From assembly GCF_028657195.3 (NCBI RefSeq), contig NZ_JANCPR020000018.1, positions 62,001 through 126,000 of the forward strand: a stretch of DNA of 64,000 nucleotides, in the 5' to 3' direction. This DNA is from Streptomyces iconiensis (GTDB lineage Bacteria; Actinomycetota; Actinomycetes; Streptomycetales; Streptomycetaceae). The notes below the pieces were generated by a model. The model was given only the letters and a program-made list of their open reading frames with translations, was not told the origin of the DNA and ran no database searches. Shown one piece after another: positions 33,322-42,516 of this stretch (within the stretch, counting starts at the first letter, position 1; every line of letters begins with the position of its first letter). The position numbers were made by a program, and so were the translations under genes.

Positions 33322-33969
33322 TTACCTCGCCGGCTTCTTGCCCGTCACGCCGAGGTGCACCAGGAGGGCGAGGCTGGGCTTCAGCTCGGACTGTTTGACG
33401 CCCCAGGTCTGGAAGCCCTTCTGGTGGCCCGCCACGGAGGCCAGCATGGCCACGAGGGAGCCCGCGACGGCGGTCGCGTTGATGTCCTTGTCGACCTTGC
33501 CCTTGGACTGGAGGTCCTTGATGGAGTCGGACAGGGAGTTGTTGACGGAGTTCAGGATCTTCATGCGGATCTTGTAGAACCGCTTGTCACCCTCGGCGGC
33601 GCCGAGGTCGACCACCCGGAGGATCGCGTCGTTCTTGCGCCAGAAGGAGAAGAAACCCTCGACCAGGTCCTCCGCCGTCTGTCTGCCTGCCTTGCCCACC
33701 CAGGAGCGCCCGGCGACCAGGTCGGTCAGCCCCGCACCCTCCTTCGCCATGGCCTCGGCGATCTCCAGCACGGCGCCCTCGACATCGGGGAAGTACTGGT
33801 AGAAGGTCGCGGGGGACGTGCCCGCTTTCCGTGCGACGTCGATGACCTTGACGTCGCGGTAGGGCGACGAGCTGAGCATCTCGCTGAGGCAGTCGAGCAG
33901 CTTCTGCCGCGTCGCCTGGCCGCGGCGTCCGGCCACCCGGCCGTCGACGGTTCGAACTTGTCCTGTCAT
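33322..33969 (-). CDS. TetR-family transcriptional regulator (candidate regulator of the catabolic regulon)
   Basis: A 215-aa TetR protein. The N-terminal helix-turn-helix spans about residues 18-65 (ATRQKLLDCLSEMLSSSPYR then VIDVARKAGTSPATFYQYFP). The C-terminal ligand domain follows with EGFFSFWRKNDAILRVVDLG. It is the only TetR-type regulator in the window, and TetR dimers bind 15-20-bp palindromes such as CTGACGnnnCGTCAG. A degenerate copy covers its own start codon, suggesting autoregulation. The alternative is that it belongs to the conserved afsK neighbourhood (VOC gene and kinase follow) and regulates something else. The ligand, if it controls the regulon, would be a CoA thioester or the substrate. 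Confidence 0.87.
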   Translation of the reverse strand: MTGQVRTVDGRVAGRRGQATRQKLLDCLSEMLSSSPYRDVKVIDVARKAGTSPATFYQYFPDVEGAVLEIAEAMAKEGAGLTDLVAGRSWVGKAGRQTAEDLVEGFFSFWRKNDAILRVVDLGAAEGDKRFYKIRMKILNSVNNSLSDSIKDLQSKGKVDKDINATAVAGSLVAMLASVAGHQKGFQTWGVKQSELKPSLALLVHLGVTGKKPAR

Positions 33970-33977
33970 GCCGTCAG
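33963..33977. promoter_or_regulatory. Degenerate operator over the TetR start codon
   Basis: CTGTCATGCCGTCAG has one perfect CGTCAG half and a 4-of-6 match in the other. It includes the TetR start codon (33967-33969), a position suited to weak autorepression. Confidence 0.4.
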
Positions 33978-34083
33978 CTTACCGAGGGGTGATCGGCCCG
34001 CGATTCCTCCGCATGCAAATGGGGTGCGACCACTCCGGCACGCGGTCAGAGCCCCTCGGCGGGACCACGAGGAGATTCGGAAC

Positions 34084-34953
34084 ATGACCGACAGCACCCG
34101 GCAATTCGCCGAGGGAGAACCCTGCTGGGCAGAGGTCACGCTGCCCGACGCCGAGGTGGGAAAACGGTTCTACGGCGCACTACTGGGGTGGACATTCGAA
34201 CCGGCGCGCTCCATGGAGGACGACGGAGGGCCGCTGCACGGGACCGATGGCGGCAGGCTCCCGCACGCGGCGGACGAGGGTGGCCACCTCGCGGCGCTCC
34301 ACGGCAGGCCGGTCGCCGCAGTCCGTGAGTGGTCGGGGCACGGACTACGGGCCGTCTGGCGGCTCCACCTCTCCACCGCCGACGCCGCCGCGGCCCTGAC
34401 CCGCGTACGCGACGCGGGCGGCCGGGTGGTCGCGGACGCGGTGGAGGTGCCGGGCGGGGGCGTGACCGCCGTCGCCGCCGACCCCGGAGGCGCGGACTTC
34501 GGCCTGTGGGAGCCGCGAGGCGGCCGTACGGGTTTCGTGGCCGCCGACGAACCCGGCGCCTACGTGTGGGGCGAAGTGCTGGCGCGTGAGGAGGACAGAG
34601 AGGCCGTGGACACCTTCTACGAGCGGGTCTTCGGGTTCGGTACCTACCCGGCGGACTTCGGGGCCGGGAGCCCGGCCGAGGGCACCGACTTCGCCGTATG
34701 GGTCCCGTCGGGCGCCCCGGCCGGAGACGCGCGGGCGATCGGCGGACGCGGAACGCTCGATGTGGCCGCTTTCCCCGAGGCGGCACCACACTTTCTGACG
34801 TACTTCTCCGTAGCCGACTGTGCGGGGACGGCACATACGGCGGTGCGGCTCGGGGGCCGGGTGCACAGCGGCCCCATGGACACCGCGTACGGATGCCACG
34901 CCGTGCTCGCCGACGACCAGGGCGCGGAGTTCGCCGTCATGACGCGCAGCTGA
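34084..34953 (+). CDS. VOC (glyoxalase/bleomycin-resistance fold) two-domain protein
   Basis: A 289-aa protein with two vicinal-oxygen-chelate modules. The first begins EGEPCWAEVTLPDAEVGKRF and ends in DPGGADFGLWEPRG at about residue 140. The second runs from GAYVWGEVLAREEDREAVDT to DDQGAEFAVMTRS. It lies just upstream of the afsK-type kinase on the same strand. In S. coelicolor I recall the AfsK-inhibiting protein KbpA being encoded next to afsK, and this gene is the positional candidate; that identification is inference. No catabolic operator is present. Confidence 0.8.
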   Translation: MTDSTRQFAEGEPCWAEVTLPDAEVGKRFYGALLGWTFEPARSMEDDGGPLHGTDGGRLPHAADEGGHLAALHGRPVAAVREWSGHGLRAVWRLHLSTADAAAALTRVRDAGGRVVADAVEVPGGGVTAVAADPGGADFGLWEPRGGRTGFVAADEPGAYVWGEVLAREEDREAVDTFYERVFGFGTYPADFGAGSPAEGTDFAVWVPSGAPAGDARAIGGRGTLDVAAFPEAAPHFLTYFSVADCAGTAHTAVRLGGRVHSGPMDTAYGCHAVLADDQGAEFAVMTRS

Positions 34954-35241
34954 GGGCGGCTCCGGAATGGAGTGGGCAGAGGGTTGGGGGAGCACCGCGA
35001 GGAGAGATGACCATGGGGGAAACACGGGGAGTTGAGAGGAAGCTGACAGGAGAGGAATGCCGGACTCATCCAGCACTGGGGTGCTTTGGTGTATGACGAA
35101 GACACTTACGAGCCGCCCCCGGGTTCGCAACCGCCGCGTCAGCCAGGAAGAATCAGCCTCCGGACCGCAGGTCCGGCACGGCAGTGAGAAGCTGCACGGG
35201 GCGGGAAGTCGTACGGCCCCTACGGGGAGGTGGCAGGCAAA
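34954..35241. other. Promoter region of the kinase gene
   Basis: 288 bp between the VOC protein and the kinase. No palindrome of the catabolic type. GGGGAGG at 35224-35230 is the kinase ribosome site. Confidence 0.45.
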
Positions 35242-38172
35242 GTGGTGGAGCAGCTGACGCAGCACGATCCGCGGCGGATCGGCCCGTTCGAGGTGCTCGG
35301 CCGTCTCGGTGCCGGCGGTATGGGGCTGGTCTACCTCGCGCGTTCGGCCTCGGGCCGGCGCGTGGCGATCAAGACGGTGCGTACGGAACTCGCGGAGGAC
35401 CAGCTCTTCCGGGTGCGCTTCACCCGCGAGGTGGAGGCGGCGCGTGCGGTCAGTGGCTTCTACACGGCGGCGGTCGTGGACGCCGACCCGCGGGCGGCCA
35501 TCCCGTGGCTCGCCACCGCTTATGTGCCCTCGCCCTCGCTTGAGGAAATAATCAACGACTGCGGTCTGCTGCCCGTGCAGGCGGTGCGCTGGCTGGCGGC
35601 GGGGATCGCCGAGGCGCTTCAGTCCATCCATGGCGCGGGCCTCGTGCACCGCGACCTCAAGCCGTCCAACGTTCTCGTCGTGGAGGACGGTCCGCGCGTC
35701 ATCGACTTCGGTATCGCCTCCGGCGTCTCCAACACCCGCCTGACGATGACGAATGTCGCCGTCGGCACCCCCGCCTACATGTCGCCGGAGCAGGCGCGGG
35801 ACTCACGCAGCGTCACCGGCGCCAGCGACATCTTCTCGCTCGCCTCGACCCTCGTCTTCGCCGCGACCGGGCACGCGCCCTTCCATGGGGCCAACCCCGT
35901 CGAAACCGTTTTCATGCTGCTGCGTGAGGGCCCCGACCTGGAGGGCCTGCCCGACGAACTGCGGCCCCTGATCGAGTCCTGTATGCGCATGGAGGCCGAC
36001 CAGCGTCCTACGCCTGCCGACCTTCAGGCACAGCTGGCCCCGCACCTGTTCGCCGCCGGCAGCGACGACAGCGGCACCGTTTCCGCCTGGCTGCCCTCGA
36101 CCGCCGTCTCGCTGATCGAGCGGCGCAGGGGAGGACGTACGGGGCTGCGGCGGCAGAGCGCGGAGAACAACGGCGGGGGCGCGGCGGCGCCCCACGGTGG
36201 CGCCCCGGGCGCGGGGCAGGGCGTGCCCCCGCCGCCCGAGGGCCCTCCCGTCTCACACGTAGAGCCCGGCCCCGCGGCCTCGGCGCACTCCGCTTCCGCG
36301 CAGTCCGCCCCGGCACCGGCTGCCTCAGCGCCGGCGGGGAAGTGGGAGCACGGCATTCCCGCCGGGCCCGGGGGCCCGGCCGCCATCGGCGGCGCCGGGG
36401 CCGAGCCGGCGCCCGGTCCTGACGCGGGCCGGGGCGCTGGGCCCGGCGGCGCTCAGGGCACCGGTTCCGCGCCCGTCGTCTCGCGCCCGTCCTCGCAGCC
36501 GGGTACGCCCGACGGCGGTCCCGTCAGGCTGCCTGGTTCGCATGTGCCCATCGGCCCGGGGCCCCGCCGCCCGGACGAGTCGGGGCGCGAGGCCGGTACG
36601 GGTGCCTCGACCGGCTGGGTGCGCCCGCCCAACGGTGCCCAGCACGCGGCGCCGCCCCAGCCGCACGCGCCGCCGCAGACCCAGTTCCCGCCGCAGGCGT
36701 CCCCGCCGTCACAGCCGTTGGGGCCTGGCCAGATGCCCGGTCAGGCGCCCGGTCCCGCACCCTCCGTGCTCGGGCAGCCGCAGGGCCCCCGGCACGCGGG
36801 CGGGCAGGACCACGGCGCCGCTGCCGCACAGGGCGGCCTGGCCGTCGGCCCGCCGCACGCGCCGCCGCTCGACGGGATGCCCGCAGCTCCCGCGGTGCCT
36901 CCCGCGAGCCCGCCCAGTCACGCGGTGCACCCCGGCCACCACGTAGCGCAGCAGTCCCAGCGGTCCCCTCAGCCGCAGCAGTCCCCGTCAGCGCCCTCTC
37001 CGCCCGCTGCGGAACCGCCGCCGCACTCCGCCGCCGCGCCGCAGCGCTGGCGTCCCTGGCGGTTCCGCATGTCGAACGACGTATGGGGCTCACCGGCCGT
37101 GGCCGACGACCTGCTGTACGTCACGTCGTTCGAGGTGCACGCGCTCGATGTGGCCAGCGGCCGACGGCAGTTCAAGACCCGTGAGGTCGCCTGGTCCATG
37201 GCCGTCTCCGGCGGACGTGTGCACGCTTCCGACGGACCGAGCCTGTACGCGCTCGACGCCACCAACGGCTCCGAGCGCTGGCGCCTGGCAACCGACGGCT
37301 GGGTCTACTCCCTCCAGGTCGACCGGGGCACCGTCGTCACCGGTACGCGCGGCGGCGGCGTGCAGGCATGGGAGGCCGCCAGCGGCGAGAAGCTGTGGGA
37401 ACTCTCCGGCGCGCAGGCCGACTTCGAGACCCCCGAGGGCGGTCCCGTCATCGTCGACGGCACGGTCTACGCCTGGGCCGAGGGACGGCTGTACGCGCTG
37501 GAGGCCCGTACGGGCAGCGAGCGCTGGTCGTACCCGGTGGGTGACGCGTCCGCGACGGGCGGCGTACCCGTACGGCTCACGGCGGCCGAGGACGGCGCCG
37601 TCTACGTGTGCGCCGGCTCCCGCGTCTTCGCGCTGGACGCGGCAACGGGCACCGAGCGCTGGCGCTTCGATGCGCCCGCCGCCTTCCTGAGCCCGCCCGC
37701 CTTCGTTCCCGGGCCCGGCGTGACCGGCGGCGGCATCTACCTCGCCGACTACCTCGGCATGGTCTACGCACTCGACACCGGTAACGGTCACGACCGCTGG
37801 CGCATTGCCACCGAGGCCCGCCACTCGACGGAGGCCGTCGTCACGGCCGACGGGCTCGTCCACCTCGGGAGCGGCAGCGCGCTCTACACCCTCGACGCCG
37901 TGAGCGGTGCGCCGCGTTGGCGCTTCGCGACCGGCGCCGACATCGTCGGGGCGCCCGTCGTCGCCGACGGACGCGTCCACTTCGGCTCCGGTGACCACTG
38001 CCTGTACACGGTCGACGCGGTCGGTGGCCAGCTCCGCTGGAAGCTGGCCACCGGCGGTGAGATCACCGGCTCGCCTGTGGCGGCCGGTGGGGTCATCTAC
38101 GCGTGCAGCAAGGACCGTTGCGTCTACGCGCTCGACGCGGCGAAGGGCACGGGGCAGTCCCGCACCACGTAG
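35242..38172 (+). CDS. afsK: AfsK-type Ser/Thr protein kinase with PQQ-like beta-propeller sensor domain
   Basis: A 976-aa kinase. The N-terminal Hanks-type domain shows the glycine loop VLGRLGAGGMGLVYLARS, the VAIK lysine, the catalytic VHRDLKPSNVLV, DFG in VIDFGIASG, and the activation segment VGTPAYMSPEQ. A ~370-residue Pro/Gln/Ala-rich linker follows (about 280-630). The C-terminal ~320 residues contain seven or so PQQ/Trp-docking repeats such as LYALDATNGSERWRLATDG. It has no membrane helix. Sequence and architecture match Streptomyces AfsK, which phosphorylates AfsR to turn on secondary metabolism. The probable start is the GTG at 35242 (VVEQLTQHDPRRIGPFEVLG); 35230 is possible. AfsR is encoded 12 kb downstream. 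Confidence 0.88.
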   Translation: MVEQLTQHDPRRIGPFEVLGRLGAGGMGLVYLARSASGRRVAIKTVRTELAEDQLFRVRFTREVEAARAVSGFYTAAVVDADPRAAIPWLATAYVPSPSLEEIINDCGLLPVQAVRWLAAGIAEALQSIHGAGLVHRDLKPSNVLVVEDGPRVIDFGIASGVSNTRLTMTNVAVGTPAYMSPEQARDSRSVTGASDIFSLASTLVFAATGHAPFHGANPVETVFMLLREGPDLEGLPDELRPLIESCMRMEADQRPTPADLQAQLAPHLFAAGSDDSGTVSAWLPSTAVSLIERRRGGRTGLRRQSAENNGGGAAAPHGGAPGAGQGVPPPPEGPPVSHVEPGPAASAHSASAQSAPAPAASAPAGKWEHGIPAGPGGPAAIGGAGAEPAPGPDAGRGAGPGGAQGTGSAPVVSRPSSQPGTPDGGPVRLPGSHVPIGPGPRRPDESGREAGTGASTGWVRPPNGAQHAAPPQPHAPPQTQFPPQASPPSQPLGPGQMPGQAPGPAPSVLGQPQGPRHAGGQDHGAAAAQGGLAVGPPHAPPLDGMPAAPAVPPASPPSHAVHPGHHVAQQSQRSPQPQQSPSAPSPPAAEPPPHSAAAPQRWRPWRFRMSNDVWGSPAVADDLLYVTSFEVHALDVASGRRQFKTREVAWSMAVSGGRVHASDGPSLYALDATNGSERWRLATDGWVYSLQVDRGTVVTGTRGGGVQAWEAASGEKLWELSGAQADFETPEGGPVIVDGTVYAWAEGRLYALEARTGSERWSYPVGDASATGGVPVRLTAAEDGAVYVCAGSRVFALDAATGTERWRFDAPAAFLSPPAFVPGPGVTGGGIYLADYLGMVYALDTGNGHDRWRIATEARHSTEAVVTADGLVHLGSGSALYTLDAVSGAPRWRFATGADIVGAPVVADGRVHFGSGDHCLYTVDAVGGQLRWKLATGGEITGSPVAAGGVIYACSKDRCVYALDAAKGTGQSRTT

Positions 38173-38485
38173 CCCGCCCGCCCCACCTGTGCCCCGCATG
38201 TATGCGTGCGCTCACCGGCTGCGGTGAGCGCCGCGTTGGCGCGACGCCCCATGGGGCGCGATGCCGTGATGCTCCATTGGGCATGATGCCGCGACGCCGC
38301 GTGCGCGCGGCAGCACCCTTTCGCGCCGCGGGCACGCTCAGCGAACTCCGGCCCGGGTGCGGCGGGATCGGGTCAGGCCGGTCCTTCGGGTGGCGTGGCG
38401 TCGCCGGTCTGTGCGAGTGGATGTTCGCCGCTGCGGTGGGGAAGAAGCCCGTGTCTCTTCCTCTGCGGACACCCGGTAGTGAGCC
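38173..38485. other. Intergenic region between convergent genes
   Basis: 313 bp between the kinase and the amidase gene. GC-rich with GCGATGCCG-type short repeats. No gene, operator or strong hairpin recognised. Confidence 0.45.
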
Positions 38486-39934
38486 CTACTCCGGTGGCTG
38501 GAAGCCGCCGATCTTCTGCTCCAGCAGTTCGGCCAGCCGTAGTGGGGTGCGGTCCTCGGACATGGGGCCGATGAGCTGCACTCCTACTGGCAGCCCTTCC
38601 GGGGACCGGCCCGTTGGTACGGCGGTGGCGGGTAGGCCGGGCATGGTGGCCAGTCCGGCCCAGACGAGCTGGTCGAAGTAGGGGCAGGTGACGCCGTCGA
38701 TGTCGATCCGGCGTTCCATAAGGTCGGGGTTGTGGTCATGGGGGAACGCGGGAGTGGGCGTGATGGGACACAGCACGGCGTCGAACTCGGCGAAGAGCTG
38801 CCGCCAGCCATGGCGGTGCAGCTCGCGTCGGTTGTTCGCCTCGATCCAGTCGCGGTGGCTCAACACGATGCCGCGCAGCCGCGCCGCGTCGAGACCCTGG
38901 TCGTCCGCGCTCAGTCCGGCGGCGCGGTTCCGTAGCTGTTCCATTTCGACGGGAAAACGCGCAGGGGAGCTCGAAAACAGCAACTGCGTGTAGAGCGTCC
39001 CGGCTTCGGCCAGGTCGGGCAGCAGGGGGCTGTGCCGGTCGACGCGGGCGCCGCCGTCGGCGAGCGCGTCGGCCACCCGGTTCACGCCCGCCCGCACGGC
39101 GGACCCGGTCGGAATCAGCGGATGTTCATCGAGGACCAGGACCCGGAAGTCGCAGAGCCGCTCGTGGCGCGCGGGCGGCAGCGTCAAGTGGTGCGCCACA
39201 CCGAGCGTCAGCGGGTCGGGTCCCGCCATGACGTCGAGCAAAAGCGTGAGGTCCCGGGCACTGCGCGCCATGGGACCGACGACGGCGAGGTCGAGGTCGG
39301 CCGGCAAGGCCGGCGCGGGCGGCGGGACCATACCGCGGGTTGCCGCCAGCCCCAGTGTCGGCTTGTGTGCGTAGACACCGCAGAAATGTGCGGGAGTTCG
39401 CAACGAACCGGCGATGTCGGAGCCGATGGAAAGGGCGCCGAATCCGGACGCCAGGGCCGCCGCCGATCCACCCGAGGATCCACCCGGCGTGCGGCCGTGA
39501 TCCCACGGGTTATTGGTGGTGCCGTAGATCTCGTTGAAGCTCTGCACATCTTGCAGCCCCAAGGGCACATTGGTCTTACCGAGCACCACGGCGCCCGCGG
39601 CCTTGAGCCGTGAAACCTGTACCGCGTCCTCGGCCGGTATGTGGTTCCGGTACGGCGGCATACCCCAGGTCGTGGGCAGTCCGGCGACGTTGTAGCACTC
39701 TTTGACCGTCACCGGAATTCCGAGCAGCGGCCGGTCCTCACCGCGGGCGCGTGCCCGGTCCGCACCGCGTGCGGCGGCCCGTGCGCGGTCGAAATCCGGC
39801 ACACAGACCGCGTTGACCGCCTTGTCTTCCCGCTCGATACGGATAATCGCCTCATCGGTCAGTTCCGCCGATGTCACTTCACCGGTACGCAAGGCAGCCG
39901 CGAGTTCTTCGGCCGTCTGAAGATTCCATCCCAT
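38486..39934 (-). CDS. Amidase signature family hydrolase
   Basis: A 482-aa amidase. The Ser-cisSer-Lys triad is visible as Lys in GIPVTVKECYNVAG at about residue 75 and the serines in RTPGGSSGGSAAALASGFGA at about 150 and SIGSDIAGSLRTPAHFCGVY at about 170. Members hydrolyse amides such as indoleacetamide, nicotinamide or peptide amides. The ATG at 39934 (GWNLQTAEELAAALRTG) is chosen by similarity to the family start, although its ribosome site is weak; the frame is open 27 codons further. No catabolic operator lies upstream. Substrate unknown. Confidence 0.87.
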   Translation of the reverse strand: MGWNLQTAEELAAALRTGEVTSAELTDEAIIRIEREDKAVNAVCVPDFDRARAAARGADRARARGEDRPLLGIPVTVKECYNVAGLPTTWGMPPYRNHIPAEDAVQVSRLKAAGAVVLGKTNVPLGLQDVQSFNEIYGTTNNPWDHGRTPGGSSGGSAAALASGFGALSIGSDIAGSLRTPAHFCGVYAHKPTLGLAATRGMVPPPAPALPADLDLAVVGPMARSARDLTLLLDVMAGPDPLTLGVAHHLTLPPARHERLCDFRVLVLDEHPLIPTGSAVRAGVNRVADALADGGARVDRHSPLLPDLAEAGTLYTQLLFSSSPARFPVEMEQLRNRAAGLSADDQGLDAARLRGIVLSHRDWIEANNRRELHRHGWRQLFAEFDAVLCPITPTPAFPHDHNPDLMERRIDIDGVTCPYFDQLVWAGLATMPGLPATAVPTGRSPEGLPVGVQLIGPMSEDRTPLRLAELLEQKIGGFQPPE

Positions 39935-40040
39935 GAATCGGGACCGTATCGGCCTCTTGGGCAGGCCAGAAAATGCCGTTTCGCGCAATAGGACGGCTGC
40001 CGCAATACGCGACATGTTCCCCGCACGGCATGTTCCTCTT

Positions 40041-40105
40041 CGGCCCGGAGATGCGGCCCGGAGATGCGGCCCGGAGATGCGGCCCGGAGATGCGGCCCGG
40101 AGATG
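40041..40105. repeat. 13-bp tandem repeat, five perfect copies
   Basis: Five identical head-to-tail copies of CGGCCCGGAGATG, followed by two 11-bp GGCCGGCGGGC-like units to about 40132. The period is not a multiple of three and the array lies between two leftward genes, so it is non-coding. Perfect identity implies a recent or unstable array. Confidence 0.88.
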
Positions 40106-40229
40106 CGGCCGGCGGGCGGCCGGCGGGCGGCGATTGCGGCGCGCGGGCTATTTATTTCGCCGTTGCGGCGGAAAAGAATGGGATGGGCGCCGCGTCCGGG
40201 GAAGAGGGCCCCGTGGGCCCTGTTGGGTC

Positions 40230-40814
40230 CTACGCCGCGTGCCTGTGGTCGCCCTGGTCTTCCTCGCCGTCTTCCTGGGGGCGCCAGGAGGACGGCTGGT
40301 TCTGGGGCGGGGGCGGCGCGGGGAACTGGCGGGTGTTGTCGGGGCGGGCGGTGTCCGCGTGGGCCTCGTCGAGGCGGTTGTCCTTGCGGTGGCGGCCCGA
40401 GCCGGCGCGGCCCCGCATGACGACGGCCGCCGCCAGGAGGAGGACGCCGCCTCCAAGGGCCATCCCCGCACCGGAGTTGAGGCCGTTGTCGGCTGCCGTG
40501 AGGCTGCCGGCGGCCTGGCCCTGGCGCACCATCCACAGGATGGTGAAGCCGAGGGCCAGTACGGCTGCGACCGTGACCGTCAGGCGCGAGCGCAGCACGA
40601 TACCCAGCACGGTGAGGACGGCCACGACCAGCATCACCAGGAAGAGGCCGGTGAAGAGCGACGCCCCAGCGCCGGTGATGCCGCCGCCCTCGAAGAGCTG
40701 GGTGAGGCGGAAATCGCGCCCATGGCGGCCGTCGTACCAAGGACGGAAGGGGCTCCATACGGCGACCGCCGCTCCGATGAGGGCGAGCAGGGACCCGAGA
40801 CTGTTCCGGATCAT
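40230..40814 (-). CDS. Hypothetical four-helix membrane protein
   Basis: A 194-aa protein of unknown function. Hydrophobic segments are predicted near residues 5-22 (SLGSLLALIGAAVAVW), 50-75 (LFTGLFLVMLVVAVLTVLGI), 78-96 and 118-135. A hydrophilic Pro/Gln/Asp-rich C-terminal tail follows, probably cytoplasmic. No catalytic motif. It is divergent from the secreted protein at 40986. Confidence 0.75.
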   Translation of the reverse strand: MIRNSLGSLLALIGAAVAVWSPFRPWYDGRHGRDFRLTQLFEGGGITGAGASLFTGLFLVMLVVAVLTVLGIVLRSRLTVTVAAVLALGFTILWMVRQGQAAGSLTAADNGLNSGAGMALGGGVLLLAAAVVMRGRAGSGRHRKDNRLDEAHADTARPDNTRQFPAPPPPQNQPSSWRPQEDGEEDQGDHRHAA

Positions 40815-40985
40815 CGGCTTCGCCTCCCTAATCCGGCGCCACTTTCCGGCGCCGCGCGGGTGCGTGATCCACTCTCGACGTTACGCCGCCGGGAACCCGC
40901 TCGCCACTGGTGGCGTCTCCAGCCGGTGACACAGTTGTGCTGCACGCGACAACCGTCGCGATCTGGCCCACGGGGGGACCTCTTC

Positions 40986-41567
40986 ATGATGCGTATGCGC
41001 CACATCAAGCTGCTCGCGGCCGTCACGATCGTCCTTGTGACGCTGAGTGGCTTCAGTCCGGCGCGCAGCTCAGGCGGGCGCGGTGGCGGCGGCAAGAGCC
41101 ACACCAGCGGGGGGAGCGGCGGGGGAGGGTGCAGCAGCGAGAAGTCCAGCAGCCACAGCGGTAGTTCGGACAGCTACGACAGCGACCGTTCCGGCAGTTA
41201 CGACAGCGGCGAGGGTGACGGGCGCCGGCGTACTCCCCGGTACAACTCCAGCAACGGAGGCACCGGGAGCAACGGTTCCGGCAGCGATGCCTCACGCGGC
41301 ACCCGTAGCGCTTCCGGATCGCTCATCGAGTGCGCCGCCGCGTCGAAGAGCCGCCCCAGCGCCACCGTACGGGTACGTAACAAAGGCTCCCGCCGTGGGA
41401 CGTTCACGGTGAAGGTGCGCTTCCGTGACGGTGCGGGAAGCCTTCTGGACAGCGGTTCCGCCGGCGCCACGGTGCGCGGCGGGAGCACGAAGCGGGTGCG
41501 GGTCAAGATGAGCGCACCCGAACTGGTCGCACAGGTACGCAGCTGCGAAGTGGAGTACGTGCTCTGA
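40986..41567 (+). CDS. Secreted Ser/Gly-rich protein with C-terminal beta-domain
   Basis: A 193-aa protein of unknown function. The signal peptide (RHIKLLAAVTIVLVTLSGFS) is followed by ~85 residues of Gly/Ser/Asp low complexity with SYDS and GSGS repeats. The C-terminal ~85-residue domain (SLIECAAASKSRPSATVRVR to SCEVEYVL) has two cysteines that could pair. The layout suggests an exported protein with a flexible wall-spanning stalk. The ATG at 40986 follows a GGGGGGACC ribosome-site-like sequence. Confidence 0.75.
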   Translation: MMRMRHIKLLAAVTIVLVTLSGFSPARSSGGRGGGGKSHTSGGSGGGGCSSEKSSSHSGSSDSYDSDRSGSYDSGEGDGRRRTPRYNSSNGGTGSNGSGSDASRGTRSASGSLIECAAASKSRPSATVRVRNKGSRRGTFTVKVRFRDGAGSLLDSGSAGATVRGGSTKRVRVKMSAPELVAQVRSCEVEYVL

Positions 41568-41579
41568 CCTCCGCCAGTA

Positions 41580-41597
41580 GGGCCGCTCTTCCGGCCC
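41580..41597. terminator. Short hairpin between convergent genes
   Basis: GGGCCG and CGGCCC around a 6-base loop, between the secreted protein and the SDR gene, which converge here. Confidence 0.4.
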
Positions 41598-41627
41598 GTT
41601 GGCCTCGCGTACGGGAGGGCGTCCGCC

Positions 41628-42335
41628 TCACCAGGGGAGGGCGCCCTCGGCGTCGAAGTAGCCTCCGGTGGGACCCTGGGGCCCCACCTGTGCCATGCGC
41701 ACGATGATCTCGGCGCCCTGTTCGACGGTCTGGACGCCGGTGTTCCCGTTCAGATCGGTCCTGGTGAAGCCGGGCTCCACCGCGTTGATCCGCAGGCGTG
41801 GGAACGCCTTCGCGTACTGGACGGTGAGCACGTTCACCGCGGCCTTCGAGGCGGGGTAGGCGACGCCGGGGTAGGCGTAACCAGGGGTGCCGGGGGTGGT
41901 GAGCCCGGTCAGCGAGGCCAGCCCGCTGCTGACGTTGACCACGACGGGGGCCGGTGAGCGTTGCAGCAGCGGGAGGAAGGCGTGGGTGACGCGCACGGTG
42001 CCGACGGCGTTCGTCTCGAACGTCTGCCGCATCTGCTCGGCGGTCACCTCGGCCGCGCCGATCACGTTGTTCTCCGCGTCCCGGCCCTCGACACCGGCGT
42101 TGTTGATGAGCACGTCCAGCCCTCCGGCGGCCTCGATGGCCTTGGCCGCCGCCTCGACGGACGCGTCGTCGGTGACATCGAGCTGGATGTCCCGCGCACC
42201 GAGTCGCTCGGCGGCGCGGCTGCCGCGTTCGGCGTCCCGACTGCCGAGGTAGACGGTGTGGCCCGCCGCGACGAGCCGGCGGGCGGTCTCGAAACCGAGA
42301 CCCTTGTTTGCACCTGTGATCAGTGTCGTTGTCAT
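41628..42335 (-). CDS. Short-chain dehydrogenase/reductase
   Basis: A 235-aa classical SDR. It has the TTLITGANKGLGFETARRL cofactor motif at residue 3, INNAGVEG at about 85, and the catalytic Tyr-Lys in GVAYPASKAAVNVL at about 165. It is closest in look to carbonyl-reductase-like SDRs. It is divergent from the XRE regulator at 42517 and probably its target. No catabolic operator is seen, so it is likely outside the regulon. Confidence 0.87.
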   Translation of the reverse strand: MTTTLITGANKGLGFETARRLVAAGHTVYLGSRDAERGSRAAERLGARDIQLDVTDDASVEAAAKAIEAAGGLDVLINNAGVEGRDAENNVIGAAEVTAEQMRQTFETNAVGTVRVTHAFLPLLQRSPAPVVVNVSSGLASLTGLTTPGTPGYAYPGVAYPASKAAVNVLTVQYAKAFPRLRINAVEPGFTRTDLNGNTGVQTVEQGAEIIVRMAQVGPQGPTGGYFDAEGALPW

Positions 42336-42415
42336 GTGTCCACGATGCGCCACTTCCGCACGACCGGCCAGGTGTCCCCTTTTCCTGGGACCGTCAGTAC
42401 CACGCACCGCCCGTG

Positions 42416-42460
42416 CCACCACCGCGCGGGCCACCACCGCGCGGGCCACCACCGCGCGTA
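42416..42460. repeat. 15-bp tandem repeat in the SDR/XRE promoter region
   Basis: Three units of CCACCACCGCGCGGG (last two bases of the third differ) between the divergent SDR and XRE genes. The repeat could be a tandem regulator site or neutral slippage. Confidence 0.75.
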
Positions 42461-42516
42461 CCGCGAAGGTGCGGGCCGCGCGGTGCGCAGCGCCGTTCGC
42501 GGTGCACAGTGGTGTC

